Assembly: GCA_016719855.1 (NCBI GenBank)
Contig: JADJYH010000004.1
Location: forward strand, 62,001-126,000
Origin: Saprospiraceae bacterium
Lineage (GTDB): Bacteria > Bacteroidota > Bacteroidia > Chitinophagales > Saprospiraceae
Direction: 5' to 3'
DNA length: 64,000 bases
How positions within the stretch are numbered: the stretch's first letter is position 1; each line of letters opens with the position of its first letter. This document shows positions 34,185 through 42,472 of the stretch, piece after piece. Made by a program: the position numbers and the translations under genes. The notes under the pieces are model-generated. The model made no database searches, was not told the DNA's origin, and worked only from the letters and a program-made list of their open reading frames with translations.

Positions 34185-34874
34185 TCAGCACAGCTCCCTC
34201 CAATGCCCCCGCATGGTCTCTTCCGCCTCGTTTTTCTTCAAAATCTCCAAAAACGAGCTGCGTTCAATGGCCCTAGCGCCCAAACTGCCCAAGTGGTGGG
34301 TCTGCTGCTGACAGTCAACCAACCAAAAACCAAACGATTCCAGCTTTTTCACCAATGAAATGAAGCCAAACTTGGACGCATTGCTCACCAAGGCAAACAT
34401 GCTCTCCCCGTAAAAACACTTGCCAAGCGAAACGCCATACAGCCCGCCCACGAGTTCTTTGTCCTGCCATACTTCCACGGAGTGGGCAAACCCCAATTCG
34501 TGGAGCGTGCAGTAGGCTTCGAGCATGTCGTTGGTAATCCAGGTGCCGCCCCATTGCCTGTTCCGCGGCGCTTGGCAGTGTTGCACTACCGATTCAAATG
34601 CTTGGTCGAATGTGACCCGGAATTTTTGTTGGTTGAAATACGGCCTCATGCTTTTCGACACTTTTAGCTCGGAAGGGAACAGCACCATGCGGGGGTTGGG
34701 CGACCACCACGCAATCGGTTCGCCCTCGTTGAACCAAGGGAATATCCCCATTCGGTAGGCCGCCAGCAGGCGTTCGGGCGAGAGGTCGCCGCCAACGGCG
34801 AGGATGCCCTCTTTGGTAGCCAATGTGGGTGAGGGAAAGTGGTTGTTCTTGTTTGAAAGCCAAAAGACTGGCAT
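34185..34874 (-). CDS. aat: Leucyl/phenylalanyl-tRNA--protein transferase
   Basis: Aat adds Leu or Phe from aminoacyl-tRNA to proteins with N-terminal Lys or Arg, marking them for the ClpS-ClpAP degradation route. The 229-residue product has the family motifs GGDLSPERLLAAYRMGIFPW (28-47), WWSPNPRMVLFP near 60 and GGLYGVSLGKCFYGESMF near 145, and ends with the expected short C-terminal helix. It stands next to clpS on the same strand, but a terminator-like hairpin separates them. Confidence 0.95.
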   Translation of the reverse strand: MPVFWLSNKNNHFPSPTLATKEGILAVGGDLSPERLLAAYRMGIFPWFNEGEPIAWWSPNPRMVLFPSELKVSKSMRPYFNQQKFRVTFDQAFESVVQHCQAPRNRQWGGTWITNDMLEAYCTLHELGFAHSVEVWQDKELVGGLYGVSLGKCFYGESMFALVSNASKFGFISLVKKLESFGFWLVDCQQQTHHLGSLGARAIERSSFLEILKKNEAEETMRGHWRELC

Positions 34875-34915
34875 GTCCCGTTTGGTTTTGAGTTATCGCT
34901 AAAGGTGTCAGCAAA

Positions 34916-34954
34916 AATAAAAACGGGCAAGGATTCTATCTTTCCTTGCCCGTG
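34916..34954 (-). terminator. Terminator after clpS
   Basis: An 11-base stem (ACGGGCAAGGA with TCCTTGCCCGT, 9-base loop) lies 90 bases after the clpS stop. On the minus strand it is followed by a T-rich tract. It separates clpS from aat. Confidence 0.65.
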
Positions 34955-35041
34955 AGAATGTAAATCTCTAATTCTCATGGATGGTTAACTTGTTGTTGCC
35001 GACTCGCAGCCCCACAATTAACCATTATCATACAATCAGTT

Positions 35042-35344
35042 TTAGTCTTCAATGACTGCCGAAAGTCCTCGCTCCACGAGTGCGTCCTTTTTTGGGCGCA
35101 AGTCTTTGAGCGGGGCTGTTTTCACGGTTGCTTTGCCCTTGGTGTGGATGATGACGGACAACTGTTCGGCCTGTTCGCTGCTGTGCCGCAGCACTTCCTC
35201 GAAGCACTTGATGACCCACTCAAAAGTGTTCACCTCGTCGTTGTAAACGATGAGCTGCGATAGCTCTCCAGTGCCGGTGTCGTCCGTCACCTCTTCTTCA
35301 ACGAGTACGTCAATGTCTTCTTCAAAAAAAGGATTGTAAGGCAT
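35042..35344 (-). CDS. clpS: ATP-dependent Clp protease adaptor ClpS
   Basis: ClpS recognises destabilising N-terminal residues and hands the substrate to the ClpA/ClpC unfoldase. The 100-residue product has an acidic flexible N-terminus and the core LIVYNDEVNTFEWVIKCF, with the Asn-Asp-Glu pocket segment. HTKGKATVKTAPL follows, matching the family's HxxGxxxV region. Its substrates would include those made by the neighbouring aat product. Its 5' leader is the repeat at 35354-35440. Confidence 0.93.
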   Translation of the reverse strand: MPYNPFFEEDIDVLVEEEVTDDTGTGELSQLIVYNDEVNTFEWVIKCFEEVLRHSSEQAEQLSVIIHTKGKATVKTAPLKDLRPKKDALVERGLSAVIED

Positions 35345-35353
35345 GGCGGTGTA

Positions 35354-35440
35354 TGGGAATTGGGAATAAAGAATCGGGAAACTTAGAATTGGAAATCAGA
35401 CGTGTCGCCTCAATTTCCAGTTCCTAATTTTCAATTTCTT
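35354..35440 (-). repeat. Heptamer-word inverted repeat between the peroxiredoxin gene and clpS
   Basis: The left arm (35354-35399) has GGGAATT/AGAATTG-like words, and the right arm (35410-35440) has CAATTTC-like words. The arms are less regular than at other loci. The right arm overlaps the last five codons and stop of the peroxiredoxin gene. Read on the minus strand, the CCAATTC-type arm ends about 10 bases before the clpS ATG. Confidence 0.6.
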
Positions 35441-35897
35441 TCAATGTCGCTTTTACGGCGTCAAAGTTCGGTAAATCTCCCGCACTTTCCAAAACTTCGG
35501 CGTAGCGAATTATACCCTTTTTGTCCACAACGAAAGCTGAACGTTTGCTCACGCCTTTCATGTCCAATATCCAGTCGCTATAAATGGTGTCGTAAGTCTT
35601 CGACATTTTTTTGTTGAAATCGGACAACAGTGGGAAGTTCAGCCGCTGCTCTTCTTTGAACTTGGCGAGCGTAAAAACGGAATCCACCGACACAGCAACC
35701 ACATCAGTCCCAAGGTTCTGGTAGAAGGCGATGTCGTCACGGGTGCTACAAAGTTCCTTCGTGCATACGCCAGTGAAAGATTGTGGAAAAAAAAGGATGA
35801 CGAGGTTCTTGCCCTTGAAATCTTTCAAGGAAACCTCGGCTTTTTCGGAGTTGCGAAGTTTGAAATTGGGCGCTTTGTCCCCTGCTTTGAGTGCCAT
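35424..35897 (-). CDS. Peroxiredoxin (AhpC/TSA-Redoxin type)
   Basis: It reduces peroxides using a reactive Cys. The 157-residue product has a thioredoxin fold with the peroxidatic motif FFPQSFTGVCTKELC (about 38-52), where the first Cys is peroxidatic; the second Cys four residues later is not the usual resolving position. The C-terminal LPNFDAVKATLKEIEN is typical. The start at 35897 (MALKAGDKAPNFKLR) is clear. Its last codons are formed by repeat DNA shared with the clpS leader. The physiological reductant is unknown. Confidence 0.88.
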   Translation of the reverse strand: MALKAGDKAPNFKLRNSEKAEVSLKDFKGKNLVILFFPQSFTGVCTKELCSTRDDIAFYQNLGTDVVAVSVDSVFTLAKFKEEQRLNFPLLSDFNKKMSKTYDTIYSDWILDMKGVSKRSAFVVDKKGIIRYAEVLESAGDLPNFDAVKATLKEIEN

Positions 35898-36018
35898 AAT
35901 TTTGAGTTTAGGTTTATATCTGCTCGTTTTACCGATATGCAAGGTAAAATCAAACAGCCAGCACCCAACAAGCATCTCCGTTTTTTGTTCTTTTGCGCCT
36001 TCGCAATTTACCAACACC

Positions 36019-36066
36019 CCCCCAATTCTCCAATCCCCCCAATTCACCAGTTCAACCAGTTTCCCA
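36019..36066 (+). repeat. Repeat-word leader of the EamA transporter gene
   Basis: Irregular CCAATTC/CACCAGTT words fill the 45 bases before the ATG at 36067. This is a single, G-poor arm; no opposite arm was found toward the divergent peroxiredoxin gene. Confidence 0.45.
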
Positions 36067-36969
36067 ATGTCCCAAGCCAGGGCCTACCTCGAACTTCATA
36101 TCGCCGTTTTCCTCTGGGGGTTCACGGCCATCCTCGGCGACCTGATCCAATTGTCAGCATTGGCCTTGGTGTGGTGGCGGGTGCTCATCACTAGCATCAG
36201 CGTGCTTTTTTTGCTCCGCAATGGGCTGAAAATCAAACACTTGTCCCGCCGAAACCTCGTCCAGTTTGGGTTCGTCGGTGTACTCACCGGGCTGCACTGG
36301 GTCACGTTTTACGGCGCCATCAAGCTCTCCAATGCTTCCATCACGCTGGTCTGCATGGCCACTTGCGCCTTCTTCACCTCGCTCATCGAGCCGCTTTTGC
36401 TACGCAAAAAAATGAACTGGACCGAAATCTTCATCGGCTTCCTAATCGTCCCCGGCATGGTGCTCATCGTGCAGAACGTGGAGGTAAAAATGCACGCCGG
36501 CATCGTCGTGGGACTGCTCTCCAGTCTGCTGGCGGCACTTTTCAGCACCCTCAACAAAAAATGGATTGACAACGCCGAGCCGCTGCCCATCACCCTCATC
36601 GAAATGTCGAGCGCCTGGCTATTCCTGAGCGCGGTGCTCCCGTTCTTTTTCCAGGCCGAGCCAAATGCAATTTTGCTGCCTTCGGCAAAAGATTTTGCCC
36701 TGCTGCTCGTACTGTCGCTGCTCTGCACCACCCTAACCTGGGTGCTCGCACTCCGTGCCATGAAACACCTCACCGCATTCACCTCCAACCTCACCGTGAA
36801 CCTGGAACCGGTGTACGGCATCTTCTTGGCCTGGCTCCTGCTCGGCGACCAAAAAGAACTTTCGCCTGGTTTTTACTGGGGCGTCTCCATGATATTGCTG
36901 GTCGTGTTCAGCTACCCGTTTTTGAAAAAACTATCGTCAAAAAAAACTGCGGAGGCAAAGCAAGAATAA
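36067..36969 (+). CDS. EamA/DMT-family transporter
   Basis: The 300-residue product is an inner-membrane protein with about ten hydrophobic helices arranged as two EamA repeats (about 8-140 and 150-285). It shows the family segment HWVTFYGAIKLSNAS in the first and FTSNLTVNLEPVYGI in the second repeat. Relatives move amino acids, nucleosides or metabolites; the substrate is not predictable. The start at 36067 was chosen because the longer reading (35731) would be antisense to the peroxiredoxin gene. Confidence 0.88.
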   Translation: MSQARAYLELHIAVFLWGFTAILGDLIQLSALALVWWRVLITSISVLFLLRNGLKIKHLSRRNLVQFGFVGVLTGLHWVTFYGAIKLSNASITLVCMATCAFFTSLIEPLLLRKKMNWTEIFIGFLIVPGMVLIVQNVEVKMHAGIVVGLLSSLLAALFSTLNKKWIDNAEPLPITLIEMSSAWLFLSAVLPFFFQAEPNAILLPSAKDFALLLVLSLLCTTLTWVLALRAMKHLTAFTSNLTVNLEPVYGIFLAWLLLGDQKELSPGFYWGVSMILLVVFSYPFLKKLSSKKTAEAKQE

Positions 36970-37042
36970 CCAAAAGGAGGGGCTTGGATTGTCAGGTCAT
37001 CTTTTCCACTGAAAAAAATCATCGGGCATGGTGAAAAAAATC

Positions 37043-37074
37043 TTGCACAGCCCCTCACCTCATTGATACCTTTG
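37043..37074 (+). promoter_or_regulatory. Promoter of the V/A-type ATPase operon
   Basis: TTG (37043-37045) is followed after 21 bases by TACCTTTG (37067-37074), matching the Bacteroidota consensus. The first gene starts 39 bases downstream. Confidence 0.65.
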
Positions 37075-37112
37075 CCCCCCGATAAAAACCTGTTTAGTAA
37101 TTAAAAGCCGTC

Positions 37113-37729
37113 ATGGAAAACAAAATCCAGTTGCTTACCAGCAAAATCTACGAAGAGGGAGTAGTCAAGGCCAACGAGGAAGGCTCCGCAATTTTGGCAA
37201 CAGCAAAAGAAAAAGCGGACGCCATGATAACCGAAGCCCAACAAAAAGCCCAGCACATTTTGGAGCAGGCGCAACGTGAATCCGATGATTTGAGGGAGAA
37301 CGTCAACTCCGAAATTCGACTCTCCGCCCGCCAAGCCGTCAGCGCGCTGAGGCAAGAGATAGCCAACATCATCACATTCAGGACCAACGAAGCACCGTTG
37401 AGCGAAGCCATCCGTGACAAGGATTTTTTGAAATCAATCATTGAAATTGTCGTGAGCAACTGGAGCGAAACCGGCCACGCCAACCCCGACCTGACCTTGC
37501 TATTGCCAGAAAAAGCAAAGGACAACATTGACGACTACCTGAATGCCGCCGTAAAAAGCAACTGGACAACGGGCTGGAACTTCAGTTCAGCAAAGGCATT
37601 GGCAGCGGGTTCCGCATCGGCCCTGCCGATGGAAGCTATGTGGTTTCCTTTTCTGAAAAGGATTTTGAAAACCTGTTTCGGGAGTACCTGCGGCCCAAAA
37701 CCGTTCAATTGTTATTCGGGGACAAATGA
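37113..37729 (+). CDS. V/A-type ATPase subunit E, frameshifted
   Basis: E is a peripheral-stalk subunit. The first frame gives a coiled coil (ILATAKEKADAMITEAQQKA, about 25-90) and an alpha/beta C-terminal start. It leaves the coding frame at 37550-37557, in a run of five A. The next frame continues QLDNGLELQFSKGIGSGFRI and SYVVSFSEKDFENLFREYL, the family's C-terminal end, to TGA at 37729. One missing A accounts for the break. The corrected length of about 205 residues is normal. The DUF2764 ATG overlaps the stop. It opens the order E-DUF2764-A-B-D-I-K known from Bacteroidota and spirochaetes. Confidence 0.82.
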
Positions 37730-38560
37730 TGCAAAAGCGAGAATACCACTACCTCGTCGCAGGCTTGCCCGACATCGTCATCGGACAGGGCAAGGTCAAC
37801 CTGAAGGTCGCAACCTTTAAGGAGGAGATGCGGGAATTCCTCCACCCCGACGATTTCCGACTGGTGGAAATGCTCTTCCTCCGCTTCGACAACCACAACC
37901 TGCTAAACCTCCTCCAAAAAAAAGACGAACCGTGGGATGCGATGGGCAATTTCTCCCCCAGAACAAATGTCGCAGGGCTTGGACGACCACGGTGCTGGTC
38001 TGCCCAATTATCTGCCCGCATTTGCGGCGGCCTACCGAGATGGCTCGCCCATCGTCAGCAGCATGACCTGGGAAAACCAGTTGGCGAAGCTCTACTACGA
38101 ATACGTGCTGTCGAAAACGGAGGGCTTCCTGCACGAATGGTTCACCTTCGACCGGGATTTGAAGAACATACTCACGGCCATGAGCGTCCGCAGGCACGGC
38201 CTTTCGCTCAGTGGCCAATTGGTTGGACAAAACGAAGTGACGGCGGCCATCAACAAGAGCAATGCACGGGACTTTGGCCTCGCCAACGAGTACCCCTACA
38301 TCGAAAAACTGTTGAAATTTGAGGAACAGCCCGACATCCTTGAACGGGAAGTTGACATTGCCCACCTCAAATGGGATTACCTGGAAGACCTCAACACCTT
38401 TAATTATTTCACCATTGACAAAATCCTGGGCTTCCTGCTGAAGCTCATCAGCTTTGAACGATGGTCAACGCTGGAACCAGCGGAGGGCAAGGCCATTTTC
38501 AAGCAAAAAATCGAGTCAATGGAACACAGCCTTGATTTTTCAAAAGAATTTGAAATATGA
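37726..38560 (+). CDS. DUF2764 protein of the V/A-type ATPase operon, frameshifted
   Basis: DUF2764 proteins occupy the place of the subunit C gene in Bacteroidota V-ATPase operons; a stalk role is inferred from position only. The first frame begins MMQKREYHYLVAGLPDIVIG. It breaks at about 37955-37962 in a run of five C, where one extra C explains the shift. The other frame reads EQMSQGLDDHGAGLPNYLPA and continues to TGA at 38560. The corrected product has about 277 residues, mostly helical, with LYYEYVLSKTEGFLHEWFTF in the middle. It overlaps E by ATGA and the A gene by ATGA. Confidence 0.8.
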
Positions 38561-40338
38561 GCAACGAGCAAGAAAACCGAACAACAGGGAAGGTCAGCGG
38601 CATCATCGCCAACCTCGTCATCGTGCAGGCGGACGGGCCTTTTGCTCAAAACGAGATTTGCTACATCATCCACAACGGTGTATGGCTAATGGCGGAGGTC
38701 ATCAAAGCACAGGGTGGGCTTGCTTACGTGCAGGTTTTTGAAAGCACACGGGGGCTGAAACCTGGCTCGCCTGTCGAGTTCACAGGGCACATGCTGGAGG
38801 TGAGCCTCGGCCCCGGCCTCCTCTCCCGCAACTACGACGGCCTGTTGAACGACCTCGACACCATGACCGGCATCTTCCTGAAAAGGGGCGAGTACACTGC
38901 TACGCTCAACACAAAGAAGAAATGGGACTTCACGCCCATTGCCAATCCTGGCGATCGCGTCACCGCTGGCGATTGGCTCGGTGAGGTGGACGAAAACAGC
39001 ATCGCCCACCGCATCATGGTGCCTTTTAAAATGGAAGGAAGCTACACCGTAGAATCCGTGAGCGAAGCAGGCCAGTATTTTCCAGACGAACCCATCGCCA
39101 GGCTTCGGGATGAAAACAACGAACAGTTTGTGGTGACAATGGTGCAGCGCTGGCCCGTGAAAAAGGCCATCAAAGCCTATCGAAACAAGCCCCGCCCCTT
39201 CAAGCTGCTCGAAACTGGCGTCCGCATCATTGACACGCTGAACCCCATCGTGGAAGGCGGCACAGGCTTCATCCCTGGCCCGTTTGGCAGCGGCAAGACG
39301 GTGATGCAACAGGCCATTTCCAAACAGGCCGAGGCCGACATCGTGGTCATGGCCGCCTGCGGCGAGCGGGCAAACGAAGTTGTCGAGCTTTTCAAAGAGT
39401 TCCCCGAACTGGAAGACCCCTGGACGGGCCGCAAACTGATGGAGCGCACGACCATCATCGCCAACACCTCCAACATGCCCGTGGCAGCACGGGAAGCGTC
39501 CGTTTATTCGGCCATGACCATCGCCGAGTACTACCGCTCGATGGGCCACAAGGTGCTCATGCTCGCCGACTCGACCAGCCGCTGGGCGCAGGCCCTCCGG
39601 GAAATGTCGAACCGGATGGAGGAACTGCCCGGCCCCGACGCCTTCCCGATGGACTTGCCCGCCATTGTCTCCAATTTTTACGCCCGAGCGGGCTACGTCG
39701 TTTTGAATAATGGAAAAACTGGCTCCATCACCTTCATCGGCACAGTGTCGCCTGCGGGTGGCAACCTCAAAGAACCCGTGACCGAGGCGACCAAGAAGGC
39801 GACCCGTTGCTTCTACGCCCTCTCGCAGCAGCGGGCCGACAGCAAGCGCTACCCCGCCATTGACCCCATTGACAGCTACTCGAAGTACCTCGAATACCCC
39901 GAACTGCAAAAAACGCTGGCCGAGACCATTTCACCTGAATGGATTGGTCATGTAAACCGCCTGAAAAACATCATGATACGGGGCAAGGAGGCCGCCGAGC
40001 AAATCAACATCCTCGGCGACGACAGCGTGTCGGTGGACTACCACCTCACCTTCTGGAAATCGGAAATCGTGGATGCCGTGCTGCTGCAACAAGATGCCTT
40101 CGATAGCATTGACGCCCGCACGCCGCTTCAGCGCCAGCGGTACATGGTGGATTTGCTATTAGAAATCATTGACGCTCCACTCAGCTTCGACGGCTTTGAG
40201 GAGGTGCAGCCATTTTATAAAAGAATTATTGACAAGCTCCGCCAGATGAACTACTCGCAGTTCGAGTCGGAGGAGTTCTTGGCCTTCCGTGCCGAATTGA
40301 AGGAGATGGTGGCGGAAAGGACGGGTGTGGAAGTATAG
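38557..40338 (+). CDS. V/A-type ATPase catalytic subunit A
   Basis: A is the catalytic subunit of the soluble V1/A1 part. The 593-residue product has an N-terminal beta barrel, the bulge domain (about 110-200) and Walker A GPFGSGKTVMQQAIS near 235. MLADSTSRWAQALREMSNRM near 330 and the SPAGGNLKEPVTEAT segment near 400 are also present. Its length and frame are normal. It overlaps the DUF2764 gene by four bases. A palindrome fills the gap to B. Confidence 0.96.
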   Translation: MSNEQENRTTGKVSGIIANLVIVQADGPFAQNEICYIIHNGVWLMAEVIKAQGGLAYVQVFESTRGLKPGSPVEFTGHMLEVSLGPGLLSRNYDGLLNDLDTMTGIFLKRGEYTATLNTKKKWDFTPIANPGDRVTAGDWLGEVDENSIAHRIMVPFKMEGSYTVESVSEAGQYFPDEPIARLRDENNEQFVVTMVQRWPVKKAIKAYRNKPRPFKLLETGVRIIDTLNPIVEGGTGFIPGPFGSGKTVMQQAISKQAEADIVVMAACGERANEVVELFKEFPELEDPWTGRKLMERTTIIANTSNMPVAAREASVYSAMTIAEYYRSMGHKVLMLADSTSRWAQALREMSNRMEELPGPDAFPMDLPAIVSNFYARAGYVVLNNGKTGSITFIGTVSPAGGNLKEPVTEATKKATRCFYALSQQRADSKRYPAIDPIDSYSKYLEYPELQKTLAETISPEWIGHVNRLKNIMIRGKEAAEQINILGDDSVSVDYHLTFWKSEIVDAVLLQQDAFDSIDARTPLQRQRYMVDLLLEIIDAPLSFDGFEEVQPFYKRIIDKLRQMNYSQFESEEFLAFRAELKEMVAERTGVEV

Positions 40339-40353
40339 TATACTGATCGGTTT

Positions 40354-40385
40354 AGGCTTGCCAAGTTTTGAAAACTTGCAAGCCT
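40354..40385 (+). repeat. Palindromic element between V-ATPase A and B genes
   Basis: A nearly perfect inverted repeat: AGGCTTG and CCAAGTTTT pair with AAAACTTG and CAAGCCT. It is unlike the heptamer arrays and looks like a REP-type palindrome. It ends 17 bases before the B start and could affect message stability or B expression. Confidence 0.6.
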
Positions 40386-40402
40386 TGGCTAAATCCAATT
40401 TC

Positions 40403-41719
40403 ATGGAAACGAAAGCCCTGCAACGCATTTACACTAAGATTGGTCAAATCACCAAGGCGACTTGCACCTTGAAGGCGACCGACGTGGGCTACGAAGAACT
40501 GGCCCTCGTGGATGGCCGCCCGGCGCAGGTGGTGAAGATTGTCGGCGACAACGTCACCTTGCAAGTGTTCTCCGGCACGGAGGGCATCCGCACGAACGCC
40601 GAGGTCGTCTTTGCGGGCAAGCCGCCAACGCTGAAAGTGGGCGACGAACTGGCCGGGCGCTTCTTCAACGCCTTTGGCGACCCAATTGACGGGGGGCCAA
40701 AAATCGAGGGGGAAGAGCGGGAAATCGGCGGCCCGTCGGTGAACCCCGTGCGTCGGCAGCAGCCGTCGGAGTTGATTGCAACAGGCATTGCAGGCATTGA
40801 CCTGAACAACACCCTTGTGACGGGGCAAAAAATCCCCTTTTTCGCCGACCCCGACCAGCCGTTCAATCAGGTGATGGCAATGGTGGCCCTACGGGCTGAG
40901 GCCGACAAAATCATCCTTGGCGGTATGGGACTGACGAACGACGACTATCTGTTTTTTAAGGATATTTTCGAAAACGCCGGGGCATTGCACCGCATCATCA
41001 GCTTCGTGAACACGACGGAAGACCCGCCCGTGGAGCGCCTGCTGGTACCGGACATGGCCCTCACCGCTGCCGAGTATTTCGCCGTTGACAAAAAGGAAAA
41101 AGTGCTCGTGCTGCTTACGGACATGACGCTCTACGCCGACGCCCTCAGCATCGTCTCGAACCGGATGGACCAAATCCCGTCGAAGGACAGTATGCCCGGC
41201 TCGCTGTACAGCGACTTGGCGAGGCTCTACGAAAAGGCCGTGCAGTTCGGCGACGGCGGCTCCATCACCATCATCGCCGTCACGACGCTTTCCGGTGGCG
41301 ACATCACGCACGCCATCCCCGACAATACGGGTTACATCACCGAAGGGCAGCTCTTCTTGCGCCGGGACACGGAAATCGGCAAGGTCATCATTGACCCGTT
41401 CCGCAGCCTTTCCCGCTTGAAGCAATTGGTCATTGGCAAAAAGACCCGTGCCGACCACCCGCAGGTGATGAACGCCGCCATCCGCCTCTACGCCGATGCC
41501 GCCAACGCCCGTACCAAGCTGGAAAACGGCTTCGACCTGACGGAATACGACAAACGGACACTCGATTTTGCAAAAGAATACTCCGACAAACTCCTCGCCA
41601 TTGACGTGAACATCGACACGGTGGAAATGCTCGACACAGCCTGGGCGCTGTTTGCCAGGTATTTTTCACCAGAAGAAGTAGCCGTCAAAAAGGAGTTTGT
41701 GGAAAAATACTGGAAATAG
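40403..41719 (+). CDS. V/A-type ATPase regulatory subunit B
   Basis: B alternates with A in the V1/A1 head and lacks a Walker A motif. The 438-residue product has GIDLNNTLVTGQKIPFF near 130, MALTAAEYFAVDKKEKVLVL near 215, MTLYADALSIVSNRM near 240, and SMPGSLYSDLARLYEKA near 265. The start is ATG 40403 (METKALQRIYTKIGQ); the 26 codons before it are translated palindrome sequence. The gene is intact. It is separated from D by a 148-base repeat-filled gap. Confidence 0.95.
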   Translation: METKALQRIYTKIGQITKATCTLKATDVGYEELALVDGRPAQVVKIVGDNVTLQVFSGTEGIRTNAEVVFAGKPPTLKVGDELAGRFFNAFGDPIDGGPKIEGEEREIGGPSVNPVRRQQPSELIATGIAGIDLNNTLVTGQKIPFFADPDQPFNQVMAMVALRAEADKIILGGMGLTNDDYLFFKDIFENAGALHRIISFVNTTEDPPVERLLVPDMALTAAEYFAVDKKEKVLVLLTDMTLYADALSIVSNRMDQIPSKDSMPGSLYSDLARLYEKAVQFGDGGSITIIAVTTLSGGDITHAIPDNTGYITEGQLFLRRDTEIGKVIIDPFRSLSRLKQLVIGKKTRADHPQVMNAAIRLYADAANARTKLENGFDLTEYDKRTLDFAKEYSDKLLAIDVNIDTVEMLDTAWALFARYFSPEEVAVKKEFVEKYWK

Positions 41720-41860
41720 CGGGTGAGAGAGGTGAGAGGAGTGAGCAGGTGAGCGAGTGAGAGATGCGAGACATGAGAGAAGGAGAGCCTTGCCTTCCTA
41801 TCTCAGCGTTTCATCCCTCTCACCCGCTCACTTCTCTCACCCGCTCACATGCTCACGCTT
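41720..41860 (+). repeat. Octamer-word inverted repeat between V-ATPase B and D genes
   Basis: The left arm (41720-41775) has GGTGAGAG/AGTGAGCA words, and the right arm (41812-41858) has CTCTCACC/CGCTCACT words, with an intervening loop of about 36 bases. The CTCACC-type arm ends about 10 bases before the D start. Confidence 0.8.
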
Positions 41861-41867
41861 CTGAATC

Positions 41868-42472
41868 ATGGCCCTTAAATTTCAGTACAACAAAACCTCG
41901 CTCCAGGAGCTGAACAAGCAACTGAAGACCCGCCAGCGGGCGCTGCCTGTGTTGAAAAACAAGGAGGCAGCACTGCGGACGGAGGTGAAAAAGGCCAGGC
42001 TGGAAATCCGGCGGCTGGAGGAACAACTGCACGGGTTCGTGCTGGAATACGAGGGCATGGCAAGGCTTTGGGCGGAGTTCGACCCATCGTTGGTGTCGGT
42101 TTGTGGGGTGAAAATGGGGGCAAAAAAAATAGCTGGGGTGAGTACGCCCGTGCTATCGGAAGTGGATTTTGAGGTGAAGGAATTCAGCCTTTTCAACCAG
42201 CCGCACTGGTTCAACGATGGCATTGCCATCCTGAAAAAACTGGCCAGCATCGGCATCGAAAAACAGGTGGCCATCCGAAAAATGCTGCTACTCGAACGGG
42301 CCAGAAAGAAGGCCACGCAAAAGGTAAACCTTTACGAAAAGAACCAAATCCCAGCTTACGAATCGGCATTTTGAAGATAAAACGCTTCATGGAAGACGAG
42401 GAGAACCTGTCCAAGTCGGCTCAGAAAATCCTGAAAAATAGGCAACAACAAACAGAAACGGCATCATGGTAG
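41868..42472 (+). CDS. V/A-type ATPase subunit D, frameshifted near the C-terminus
   Basis: D is the central rotor shaft of V1/A1. The first frame gives the N-terminal coiled coil (FQYNKTSLQELNKQLKTRQR) and most of the protein, then stops at 42374 just after AYESAF. The neighbouring frame continues ILKIKRFMEDEENLSKSAQK, the classic C-terminal helix of subunit D, to TAG at 42472. One missing base at about 42366-42372 explains the break. The corrected product has about 201 residues. The subunit I ATG at 42466 overlaps this true stop, which supports the longer reading. Confidence 0.85.

Noticed and set aside
38686..39909. 407-codon minus-strand open frame
   Set aside because: Antisense shadow of V-ATPase subunit A.
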